30,011 bases of DNA from DATDRQ01 sp035291645 (GTDB lineage Bacteria > Chloroflexota > Anaerolineae > Anaerolineales > UBA4823), in the NCBI GenBank assembly GCA_035291645.1, contig DATDRQ010000327.1, positions 1 to 30,011 of the forward strand, written 5' to 3'. Shown here one piece after another: positions 17,642 to 27,762 of the stretch (position 1 is its first letter; the number at the start of each line of letters is the position of its first letter). A program made the position numbers and the translations under genes. The notes below the pieces were generated by a model. The model saw nothing but the letters and a program-made list of their open reading frames with translations, did not search any database and was not told where the DNA came from.

Positions 17642-18238
17642 TTACCTGATTGCGGTTAATTTTCTTTCAAGATTTATTTTTACAGCCGGCCATTCCGAAT
17701 CCAGGATGCTGAAGTAAACCGAATCCCGGATTGTGCCCTCCGGGGTGACTATATGGTTGCGTAAAATCCCTTCCTTGATCGCTCCGATGCGTTTCAGTGC
17801 TCGCTGAGAGCGCAGGTTGCGCAAGTCGGTTTTGAATTGCACCCGGATGCAACCGAGCCGCTCGAAGGCATGGCTCAGAAGCAGGTATTTACATTCGGTG
17901 TTGACTGCGGTGCGCTGGAATTCAGGAGAATACCAGGTACCGCCAACCTCCAGGCCACGGTGTTGGGGACGGATATCCAGATACCTCGTTGCTCCGATAG
18001 CTCGTCCAGATCCTAAATGGATCACGGCAAAAGGCAGGTCTGTTCCCTGAGACTGCCGGTCCAGTAGGTCTGAGATCCAGTTGCGCATGTCCCCTTCTGA
18101 CTCGATGTTGCCGTAGAGCATATAAAGCCAGATCGATTCGTCACGGCCGGCGATGGTCAGATCGGGCGCATGGGTCAGCGAGAGCGGCTCTAGCCTGATC
18201 ACGCTGCCATGCAGGGTGAGAGGGATTACTCCAAGCAT
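17642..18238 (-). CDS. GNAT-family N-acetyltransferase, RimJ/RimL-like
   Basis: A protein of about 198 residues in the Acetyltransf_3 branch of the GNAT superfamily, which transfers acetyl from acetyl-CoA to an amine. The opening LTLHGSVIRLEPLSLTHA is the standard N-terminus. IGATRYLDIRP followed by LEVGGTWYSPEFQRTAVN forms the strand-4 to acetyl-CoA-binding region. LGCIRVQFKTDLRNLRSQRAL and the end DSVYFSILDSEWPAVK are typical of the branch. The frame stays open to a TTG at 18274, but the 12 extra residues do not fit, and ATG 18238 gives the usual length. No Shine-Dalgarno is visible. The substrate is unknown. It is divergent from the ECF sigma gene and convergent with rpoC. Confidence 0.88.
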   Translation of the reverse strand: MLGVIPLTLHGSVIRLEPLSLTHAPDLTIAGRDESIWLYMLYGNIESEGDMRNWISDLLDRQSQGTDLPFAVIHLGSGRAIGATRYLDIRPQHRGLEVGGTWYSPEFQRTAVNTECKYLLLSHAFERLGCIRVQFKTDLRNLRSQRALKRIGAIKEGILRNHIVTPEGTIRDSVYFSILDSEWPAVKINLERKLTAIR

Positions 18239-18309
18239 AGACAAGATAATAATGGAAAGCGAGCACTTCGGCAAGCAAGATTTTGTAATAGAATAAGCAG
18301 AATCCCCTT

Positions 18310-18323
18310 GTTTCTGTAGAAAC
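18310..18323. promoter_or_regulatory. Perfect inverted repeat between divergent genes (operator candidate)
   Basis: GTTTCT-GT-AGAAAC is a 6+2+6 perfect palindrome in the intergenic space between the divergent GNAT and ECF sigma genes. It sits about 54 bp upstream of the TATACT at 18377. The size and position suit a dimeric regulator, but a chance palindrome is possible. Confidence 0.35.
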
Positions 18324-18376
18324 GACAGGCGATTGTTTGGGCCGTTCGTTTATGCAACCAAATCCTTCTGTGTGCG

Positions 18377-18382
18377 TATACT
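18377..18382 (+). promoter_or_regulatory. Possible -10 element before the ECF sigma gene
   Basis: TATACT (5 of 6 to consensus) lies about 55 bp before the chosen GTG start at 18438. No good -35 exists at standard spacing, so either the promoter is activator- or ECF-dependent or the match is chance. Confidence 0.3.
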
Positions 18383-18425
18383 TAATCAAAAGGGACCCGG
18401 TTTGAGCGTCTGGGTGATGGCGTTC

Positions 18426-18430
18426 AGGAG
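18426..18430 (+). promoter_or_regulatory. Shine-Dalgarno deciding the ECF sigma start
   Basis: AGGAG ends 7 nt before the GTG at 18438. This favours that start over the in-frame upstream codons TTG 18333, TTG 18402 (AGGGA 6 nt away, second best) and ATG 18417. Confidence 0.65.
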
Positions 18431-18437
18431 CTGTGGC

Positions 18438-19031
18438 GTGCAGGAAAAAGAAGTCGAGTGGCTTACGAAAGCGCAGGCAGGGGATGGAGATGCATTCGGG
18501 CAACTGGTCGAAACATATCAGATTCCTGTGTTCAACCTTTGCTACCGCATGCTGGGAAACGCTCAAGAAGCCGAAGATGCGGCTCAGGAGACGTTTCTGC
18601 GGGCTTATAACAGTATGAAAAGCTACGACAGGCAAAAACCGTTCTCCACATGGTTGCTCTCGATCGCCGCACATTACTCTATCGACCAGATCCGGCGCAG
18701 ACGAATGACCCTGGTGCCGTTTGAAGCGCTGCCTTATCAGGATCTACCTGATCTTGCGCCGACACCGGAGGCGGCCGTCACCAAAATCGAGGAACAAAGG
18801 CGCGTCCGCGATCTGCTTGAGACGCTCAGTCCAACCGACCGGGCGGCTGTGGTGATGTATTACTGGCATGATCTGTCCTACACGCAGATCGCGGAGGCGC
18901 TGGATTTGACCGAAAGTGCAGTTAAGAGCCGCCTCCATCGCGCCCGGGTGGAGATGGCGAAATCCTGGACTTACCAGTCATCCAGGCATTCTATCCAAGA
19001 GAGGTCGCAGAATGGGTCACCAGCCTTTTAA
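18438..19031 (+). CDS. ECF-type RNA polymerase sigma factor
   Basis: A 197-residue extracytoplasmic-function sigma factor. Region 2 spans about residues 15-85, with CYRMLGNAQEAEDAAQETFL and KPFSTWLLSIAAHYSIDQIR for -10 recognition and core binding. Region 4 spans about 125-175, with TLSPTDRAAVV and YTQIAEALDLTESAVKSRLHRAR, a helix-turn-helix for -35 binding. The GTG start is chosen from the Shine-Dalgarno. The 3' end overlaps the following anti-sigma gene by 20 bp, the usual coupling for a sigma/anti-sigma pair. It therefore probably answers an envelope signal and probably controls this operon, including the bactofilin-like gene. Confidence 0.94.
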   Translation: MQEKEVEWLTKAQAGDGDAFGQLVETYQIPVFNLCYRMLGNAQEAEDAAQETFLRAYNSMKSYDRQKPFSTWLLSIAAHYSIDQIRRRRMTLVPFEALPYQDLPDLAPTPEAAVTKIEEQRRVRDLLETLSPTDRAAVVMYYWHDLSYTQIAEALDLTESAVKSRLHRARVEMAKSWTYQSSRHSIQERSQNGSPAF

Positions 19032-19563
19032 GACGTGGCTGTTCTCCGAAGAGCCACTGGAACCTGACCAGGAAGCAGCTCTACAGGCTCACCTGGATAG
19101 CTGCGAATCCTGCCGCAGTTTGTCTGCGGATTGGGTGGAGGTGAGGAATTTATTCACTCGTTCCGGGCCGGTAGGGCCTGCTCCAGGTTTTCCCACTCGC
19201 TGGCAAGCCCGGCTCGCCGTCCAGGAGTCCAAAGCCCGGCGCGAGATAGAGCAGGAAGTAAACATACTCTTCATCGGTGTGACCTCTGGGATTGCATTAA
19301 TCTTGTTAATGGCCATTCTTGCGGCCGGAATAATCATTTTCGATTCACCCTCACAATACCTTATGACAGGGTTGTATTCGTTGGGAAATATTATCAATTC
19401 CTTGAAGGCATTCGAGAATATTCTGGTTGTAATGGCCCAGGTGTTGCCGGGAGTTGTACCAGCCAGTGGATGGATCGTCTTTATCGTTCTGGTTAGTTTG
19501 CTAGGTGTGGCCTGGACGTACGTGCTCCAGAAAATCCTGGTTCCAAGGAGAACCACATCATGA
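19012..19563 (+). CDS. Zinc-finger (zf-HC2) membrane anti-sigma factor
   Basis: A 183-residue protein with an N-terminal anti-sigma zinc finger: AHLDSCESC gives the HX3CX2C signature near residues 29-37. Two hydrophobic segments follow, at about 84-106 and 142-170. ATG 19012 has AGAGG 7 nt upstream. Longer in-frame extensions run through the sigma gene and are unlikely. It overlaps the sigma gene by 20 bp, and its TGA overlaps the next ATG (ATGA). The expected role is to hold the sigma factor at the membrane until an envelope signal releases it. Confidence 0.85.
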   Translation: MGHQPFKTWLFSEEPLEPDQEAALQAHLDSCESCRSLSADWVEVRNLFTRSGPVGPAPGFPTRWQARLAVQESKARREIEQEVNILFIGVTSGIALILLMAILAAGIIIFDSPSQYLMTGLYSLGNIINSLKAFENILVVMAQVLPGVVPASGWIVFIVLVSLLGVAWTYVLQKILVPRRTTS

Positions 19564-20669
19564 AACACACGCTCTTCATTATGGTGCTTCTCGTCCTTCT
19601 ACTAGCCTTTGCCCTTCCAGATGTCGCGTTGGCGCAATATGGAACGGAAGATAAGATCGTTCTTGGAGGGACGTTCGCTCTCGAAAGCGGTGAGACCCTC
19701 GATGCTGACTTGATTGTTTTTGGGAGTTCGGTCACGTTGGAGGAAAATTCAACCGTATCAGGCGACGTAGTGGTGTTTGGGGGTAGTCTGTTTTCTGGTG
19801 GGACCGTTGAAGGGAGTCTGGTTTCCATCGGCGGGAACCAGACGATAAATGGGACTGTTCAGGGAAGCGCCCTGATCCTCGGTGGTTCAGTACTAATTGA
19901 TGAACAAGCCGTCATCGAGGGAGATTTAACCAGCATCGGCGGTTCAGTCCAGCTGGACGCCGGTGCCCGGATTGAGGGGGAAATGGTGAACGGTTTTCAA
20001 ATTCCGCCCATCTCTCTTTTCGGGGGTGGAGAGCAGCCCAATGGGCCTGATTTCGGTGTTCGCCTCTCGCCGATCTGGGCAGGCATGTGGTTCCTCTTTC
20101 GGTTGTTCCTCTGGGCTGCCCTGGCTGCTCTGGTGACCCTGTTTGTCCCGAATCCAACCAACCGGATTGCTAGGACGATCGTCGAACAGCCGCTATTGTC
20201 TGGCGGGGTAGGGTTGATAACGGCAATCGTGGCGCCCCTCGTATTAGTCGTCCTTGCCATCACTATCATTCTGATCCCAGTCAGCCTGCTTGGCGGACTG
20301 GCGCTGGTGATCGCCTGGTTCTTCGGCCGGATAGCGCTGGGGATGGAGATCGGCCGCCGGATTGGACAGATGTTCAACCGGGAATGGCCATACGGCCTGG
20401 CGGCTGGAGTAGGAACCTTCGCTCTCGCTCTGGTGGTGGACGGGGCCGGGGAGCTGATCCCGTGTGTGGGATGGCTGCTCCCATTTCTAGTGGGTGTCCT
20501 TGGATTGGGTGCGGTCATCCTGACCCGCTTCGGAACACAGACATACCCTCCTTACCAGTCGGTTGGGATTTATACTGCCCCGCCTGGACCGCCCGCGCCA
20601 GTGCTAGCGCAAAGCAGCACTCCGGAATCTCTGAGTGTGGAGGAAAGTCCGATCAATCCGGAGACCTGA
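19560..20669 (+). CDS. Secreted/membrane bactofilin-like (polymer-forming) protein
   Basis: A 369-residue protein. Residues 1-25 form a signal peptide ending ALA-Q. Residues about 30-145 are short beta-helix repeats of the bactofilin type, with alternating V/I/L and G turns, for example TVSGDVVVFGGSL, TVEGSLVSIGG, TVQGSALILGG and VIEGDLTSIGG. Residues about 163-350 hold four or five membrane helices, and the tail is proline-rich. Bactofilins are usually cytoplasmic polymers, but here the signal peptide puts the repeat domain outside the membrane. The gene is translationally coupled to the anti-sigma gene (4-bp ATGA overlap), so it is probably the effector or sensor of that envelope-stress module. 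Confidence 0.8.
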   Translation: MKHTLFIMVLLVLLLAFALPDVALAQYGTEDKIVLGGTFALESGETLDADLIVFGSSVTLEENSTVSGDVVVFGGSLFSGGTVEGSLVSIGGNQTINGTVQGSALILGGSVLIDEQAVIEGDLTSIGGSVQLDAGARIEGEMVNGFQIPPISLFGGGEQPNGPDFGVRLSPIWAGMWFLFRLFLWAALAALVTLFVPNPTNRIARTIVEQPLLSGGVGLITAIVAPLVLVVLAITIILIPVSLLGGLALVIAWFFGRIALGMEIGRRIGQMFNREWPYGLAAGVGTFALALVVDGAGELIPCVGWLLPFLVGVLGLGAVILTRFGTQTYPPYQSVGIYTAPPGPPAPVLAQSSTPESLSVEESPINPET

Positions 20670-20675
20670 TCATAC

Positions 20676-21365
20676 TCAGGATTGGCTTGCCAGCAGGGTA
20701 AAATTCACGACGACCCCCACAGCGATGGCGATCTGGGCGAGATGATAGGTAACCATCACCAGGAGATGACCCAGCGGAATCGGAGAGACGAACCGGTTCC
20801 ATGCCAGCAGCGCATCGGAGATGAAGAATAGGATCGCTCCAGATGAGACTAACCACGAAGGGATGGTTAGCCATCTCCACTCGGGCTGCACCAGGGTCAA
20901 CAGGGCTGAAACCACCATCAGGCTGATGCCCAGGGTGTAGACCAGCACTGGTAACCTCAGCCGATTATTTTCGCCAGCTGCGAGACTTTCTGATATGCGG
21001 CGGTAGAGCTGGGTTGCTGGGAGGATTACCAACACCATGAGGATCGGGGTTGCCAGATTTACCGGGAAGTTACGGTAATTAAATCCCAGGGTGTAGCTGA
21101 TATTGGCCAGAAGGAAAAACACCAATCCGAGAATGAACCGCTCCCGCGGCAGGAGCAAGAAGATATCACCCGCCAGGGAGAAAACCAACCCGAGCAGGAA
21201 CAGGTAAACCGGATAGCCCAGACCAGCAACGGCCCACATCCAGCCGATCAGCAGGATCAGTACGCCTGGCTTGGAAAAGTACCGGACTGTTTTCCAGTCG
21301 TTGAATAAGGCAAGCCAGTCAAGCGCGGCGATGAGCAGAGCGATCCACAGGGGGGTGAAGGACAT
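20676..21365 (-). CDS. YhhN/TMEM86-family membrane protein (lysoplasmalogenase family)
   Basis: A 229-residue protein with about eight hydrophobic helices. The family signatures are FSKPGVLILLIGW near residue 30, SLAGDIFLLL near 63, FFISDALLAWNRF near 180, and YHLAQIAIA near 207. Family members (mammalian TMEM86, bacterial YhhN) hydrolyse the vinyl-ether bond of lysoplasmalogens, but activity is shown for few bacterial members. The conserved aspartates of AGD and SDA are present. It lies 57 bp downstream of era on the same strand and probably shares its transcript. Its stop lies 6 bp from the stop of the convergent bactofilin-like gene, with no clear terminator between. Confidence 0.85.
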   Translation of the reverse strand: MSFTPLWIALLIAALDWLALFNDWKTVRYFSKPGVLILLIGWMWAVAGLGYPVYLFLLGLVFSLAGDIFLLLPRERFILGLVFFLLANISYTLGFNYRNFPVNLATPILMVLVILPATQLYRRISESLAAGENNRLRLPVLVYTLGISLMVVSALLTLVQPEWRWLTIPSWLVSSGAILFFISDALLAWNRFVSPIPLGHLLVMVTYHLAQIAIAVGVVVNFTLLASQS

Positions 21366-21422
21366 GACAGGATAAACCTGGGTGCTGAATCGGGTGGTAG
21401 AGGGTCAGTGGATGGAATCTGT

Positions 21423-22343
21423 TCAGTCTTTCGGGGTGGAGAACCCGAACAGTTTTAAGGCAGATTCATCATTTCGCCAGTTCTTGCGCACCTTCACCCG
21501 GATTTTGAGATAGACATCGCGGCCGTTCATAGCCTCGATCTTTTGCCTGGCGGTTGTCCCGATCTTCTTCAGCATGTCGCCCCCCTGCCCGATCACAATC
21601 CCTTTCTGTGATTCACGCTCCACGAAGAGGGTCGCGGCGATGTAAGCGCCGGTCTGCTCCCGTTCCCGGTATTCATCGATCCGGATAGCGATGCTGTGAG
21701 GTACCTCGGCCCTTAAGTTTTCCAGGATGGCCTCACGGACCAAGTCCGCGGCGATCTCACGTTCGTACAGATCGGTCAGCTGGTCCCCGGGAAAGAAGGG
21801 AGGGCTTTCGGGAAGCCGGTCGCGGATCTCGGCGACCAGCTGATCCAGATTTTCTCCGTTCGTCGACGAAATCGGAACGGATTGCACCCGGGGCAGCAGC
21901 TCCTCAAACGCGGACCGGTGCTCTTCCAGGGTTTTCTCATCCACCAGATCGGCTTTATTAAGCGCCATGAGGATCGGGATGGAACGTTTCAGAGCAGACA
22001 GTAGACCGACGATCAAGCGATCTTCTCCGGCAGGAGGCTGGCTGATGTCCACCAGGAACAGGATCATGTCGCTCTCTTCGAGGACGTCAACAGCTTCCTG
22101 GTTCATGAGTTCGCCAAGCTTGTGAAACGGGTTGTGAACGCCGGGTGTGTCGACAAAAACGATCTGCGCCTCCTCCAGGGTCAAAATACCCATCTGCCGC
22201 TTGCGGGTAGTTTGAGGCCAGCGCGAGACAGCTGCTACCTTGGTGCCTAGCAGGGCGTTCATTAAAGTCGATTTTCCGACATTCGGTCGGCCGATCAGGG
22301 CCACGAATCCTGATCGGAAAGAATTTGAAGATGTTTCGATCAT
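21423..22343 (-). CDS. era: GTPase Era
   Basis: A 306-residue essential GTPase that helps mature 16S rRNA and assemble the 30S subunit. Its G domain has GRPNVGKST (G1, near residue 17), PQTTRKR (G2), DTPG (G3), NKAD (G4) and SSTNGEN (G5). A linker leads to the C-terminal KH-2 domain, with IGQGGDMLKKIG holding the RNA-binding GXXG. The length is typical. The ATG at 22343 is preceded on the minus strand by TAGAAT ending about 6 nt before it and no Shine-Dalgarno, so a leaderless transcript is possible. It is divergent from rpoB. Confidence 0.96.
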   Translation of the reverse strand: MIETSSNSFRSGFVALIGRPNVGKSTLMNALLGTKVAAVSRWPQTTRKRQMGILTLEEAQIVFVDTPGVHNPFHKLGELMNQEAVDVLEESDMILFLVDISQPPAGEDRLIVGLLSALKRSIPILMALNKADLVDEKTLEEHRSAFEELLPRVQSVPISSTNGENLDQLVAEIRDRLPESPPFFPGDQLTDLYEREIAADLVREAILENLRAEVPHSIAIRIDEYREREQTGAYIAATLFVERESQKGIVIGQGGDMLKKIGTTARQKIEAMNGRDVYLKIRVKVRKNWRNDESALKLFGFSTPKD

Positions 22344-22410
22344 GGTTGCATTCTATCATTTCCAGATCGATTTGAATACTAAAATGGGGAAAAAAAGAGA
22401 AAATTGGGTA

Positions 22411-22440
22411 TTGACAATTGGTATTAAAATCCGCTATAAT
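22411..22440 (+). promoter_or_regulatory. Consensus sigma-70 promoter for rpoB
   Basis: TTGACA (22411-22416) and TATAAT (22435-22440) are both perfect, with an 18-bp spacer in A/T-rich DNA. The start of transcription is expected near 22447, giving a leader of about 155 nt before the rpoB ATG. This is the strongest promoter in the window. Confidence 0.9.
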
Positions 22441-22509
22441 GTTCTTTTGTCTACTGGACTGATTTATTCATTAAAGTTTACAACACTTGCCGGAAAGCAC
22501 CAATAGCCT

Positions 22510-22550
22510 TGCGTAAAGCGGATAGGAATTCCCCTGTCACGTTTTACGCA
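22510..22550 (+). promoter_or_regulatory. Long hairpin in the rpoB 5' leader
   Basis: The arm TGCGTAAAGCGGATAGG pairs with the downstream arm CCTGTC-A-CGTTTTACGCA to give 17 base pairs (two G-U), one bulged A and a 6-nt AATTCC loop. No U-tract follows, so it is not an intrinsic terminator. It could be a protein-binding control element, an RNase III site, or an mRNA stabiliser. The rpoB Shine-Dalgarno AGGAGA (22592-22597) lies 41 nt later and is free. Confidence 0.6.
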
Positions 22551-22603
22551 TTCTGCGTGTTCGTCGCCACATAAACAACTGATTCTAGTTTAGGAGAAAC
22601 TCA

Positions 22604-26515
<3,912 letters not shown>

Positions 26516-26524
26516 ACTGTTAAA

Positions 26525-26564
26525 ATGCCGTGCGGGGAATGTCTTGACGACATTTCCGCTGCAT
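26525..26564 (+). promoter_or_regulatory. Hairpin just after rpoB
   Basis: The arms GCGGGGAATGTC (26532-26543) and GACATTTCCGC (26549-26559) pair over 11 bp with one bulged G and one G-U. Flanking ATGC and GCAT extend the stem. The structure starts 10 nt after the rpoB stop. No U-run follows, so it is not a classical terminator; processing or 3'-end protection of rpoB mRNA is possible. Confidence 0.5.
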
Positions 26565-26582
26565 GGTAACATTGCAGTTCGT

Positions 26583-26615
26583 TGCCCAATTCAACGGGCA
26601 GGTAAGCGCCTGCCC
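26583..26615 (+). promoter_or_regulatory. Mutually exclusive hairpins in the rpoB-rpsL gap
   Basis: GGGCAGG (26596-26602) can pair downstream with CCTGCCC (26609-26615), a perfect 7-bp stem with a 6-nt loop. Its GGGCA can instead pair upstream with TGCCC (26583-26587). The same strand can therefore take two alternative partners. No U-run follows. Whether this is used in control is unknown. Confidence 0.4.
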
Positions 26616-26643
26616 AACTGGATATTCAATTGACAAGATAGGC

Positions 26644-26671
26644 GAGGCCATCGCGCAGGTTAGATGGCCTC
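26644..26671 (+). promoter_or_regulatory. Perfect 9-bp hairpin in the rpsL leader
   Basis: GAGGCCATC (26644-26652) and GATGGCCTC (26663-26671) pair perfectly around a 10-nt loop, 70 nt before the rpsL Shine-Dalgarno. No U-run follows, so it is not a terminator. With the two preceding structures it makes the whole 235-nt rpoB-rpsL gap highly structured. Confidence 0.5.
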
Positions 26672-26740
26672 ACTTCTTGCGAAGGGAATGGATATCCTGG
26701 AATTTGAATCGTAGATTGTTTGATCGAAAGAACTTTTTCT

Positions 26741-26745
26741 GGAGG
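26741..26745 (+). promoter_or_regulatory. Shine-Dalgarno for the rpsL TTG start
   Basis: GGAGG lies 5 nt before the TTG at 26751. The TTG gives exactly the conserved S12 N-terminus MPTINQLVRKG, so a rare start codon is used for a highly expressed ribosomal protein. Confidence 0.85.
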
Positions 26746-26750
26746 CGAAC

Positions 26751-27167
26751 TTGCCAACGATCAACCAGCTGGTCCGCAAGGGCCGAAAATCAAAGAAAGT
26801 AAAGAGTAAGGCGCCAGCCCTGCTGTACACTTTCAATTCGAACACGCAACGTCGCTTTCGGCAACCGCTGGGCGCGCCGCAGAAGCGCGGCGTATGCACA
26901 GTTGTCCGTACGATGACCCCGAAGAAACCGAACTCGGCCTTGCGGAAGATCGCCCGTGTGCGGTTAACCAATGGCATCGAGGTGACGGCATATATTCCGG
27001 GGGAGGGGCACACTCTCCAGGAGCACTCGGTCGTGCTGGTGCGCGGAGGCCGCGTGAAGGACCTTCCGGGTGTGCGCTACCACATCGTGCGCGGTACCCT
27101 GGACACCGGTGGTGTGAACAAGCGCCGCCAGAGCCGCTCCAAGTACGGATCGAAAAAGCAGAAGTAG
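26751..27167 (+). CDS. rpsL: Ribosomal protein uS12
   Basis: A 138-residue S12, the 30S decoding-centre protein. The N-terminus PTINQLVRKG, the loop TPKKPNSALRK that contacts the decoding site, and GGRVKDLPGVRYH are all intact, so the usual streptomycin-resistance positions look wild-type. Residues about 25-40 (LYTFNSNTQRRFRQPL) are an insertion of about 15 residues compared with the 124-residue E. coli protein, lying between APAL and GAPQKRGVC. The TTG start is supported by GGAGG 5 nt upstream. It is first of the str cluster, after a 235-nt gap from rpoB without a clear promoter. Confidence 0.97.
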   Translation: MPTINQLVRKGRKSKKVKSKAPALLYTFNSNTQRRFRQPLGAPQKRGVCTVVRTMTPKKPNSALRKIARVRLTNGIEVTAYIPGEGHTLQEHSVVLVRGGRVKDLPGVRYHIVRGTLDTGGVNKRRQSRSKYGSKKQK

Positions 27168-27177
27168 TCTGGATGGA

Positions 27178-27219
27178 ATCGCCGGAAAACCTGCCCAAGA
27201 AGTTGCAGCAACCGGCGGT
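27178..27219 (+). promoter_or_regulatory. Hairpin in the rpsL-rpsG gap (possible S7 autoregulation site)
   Basis: ATCGCCGG (27178-27185) can pair with CCGGCGGT (27212-27219), 8 bp with one G-U. An inner CTGC/GCAG stem inside the 26-nt loop gives a two-helix element. In E. coli, S7 binds the rpsL-rpsG intercistronic RNA to repress its own synthesis. The position matches, but the sequence similarity is unproven. Confidence 0.4.
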
Positions 27220-27261
27220 TCTTATGGATAGGGCATTCTAGCCAAAGAATGGAGAAGTCGG

Positions 27262-27732
27262 ATGCCGAGACGATACCGACCTCAAAAGAGAGATTTACCC
27301 CCTGACGTGCGTTACAACAGCGTCCAGGTGGCATCGTTTATCAACCGGGTGATGAAGCGAGGCAAGAAAAGCCTGGCAACCACCCTGGTTTATGATGCCC
27401 TGGAATTAATGGAGGAACGCACCAAGAAAAACCCGCTGGAGACTTTCGAGCAGGCGTTGCGCAATGTATCGCCGTTAATGGAAGTCAAACCGCGGCGGGT
27501 CGGTGGCGCGACTTACCAGGTACCGATGGAAGTTGCACCTGACCGCCGGTTTGCGCTGGCCACGCGCTGGATCCTGACCGCAGCCCGTTCTCGCTCCGGC
27601 AAATCCTTTGCGGAGAAACTGGCCGGCGAGCTGATGGATGCAGCGAACAATTCCGGTTCTGCGATCAGGCGGCGCGAAGAGACCCATAAGATGGCTGAGG
27701 CAAACCGGGCCTTCTCCCACTACCGCCTTTAG
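27262..27732 (+). CDS. rpsG: Ribosomal protein uS7
   Basis: A 156-residue S7, the primary 16S 3'-domain assembly protein of the 30S head. It starts MPRRYRPQKRDLPPDVRYNS. The conserved core is FINRVMKRGKKSLA, then VKPRRVGGATYQVP, then RWILTAARSRS. The end RREETHKMAEANRAFSHYR is the standard C-terminus. GGAGA lies 6 nt before the ATG. It sits in the str cluster, 94 nt after rpsL and 30 nt before fusA. Length and motifs are typical. Confidence 0.98.
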   Translation: MPRRYRPQKRDLPPDVRYNSVQVASFINRVMKRGKKSLATTLVYDALELMEERTKKNPLETFEQALRNVSPLMEVKPRRVGGATYQVPMEVAPDRRFALATRWILTAARSRSGKSFAEKLAGELMDAANNSGSAIRRREETHKMAEANRAFSHYRL

Positions 27733-27762
27733 TCATTCAAACTATTTGACAGGTATCTTGTA

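Noticed and set aside
20665..20680. Small inverted repeat CCTGA/TCAGG around the convergent stops of the bactofilin-like and YhhN genes
   Set aside because: Only 5 bp and no U-tract on either strand, so not a credible terminator.
22509..22574. TTG-started 21-codon frame in the rpoB leader
   Set aside because: No ribosome-binding site, and the sequence is explained by the hairpin arms.
26630..26635. TTGACA in the rpoB-rpsL gap
   Set aside because: No -10 sequence at 16-19 bp; the nearest candidates are 22-24 bp away and the space is filled by a hairpin.
27174..27242. 22-codon frame between rpsL and rpsG
   Set aside because: No Shine-Dalgarno and it coincides with the hairpin; probably chance.
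27746..27751. TTGACA just before fusA
   Set aside because: No -10 at suitable distance; that position already falls inside fusA.
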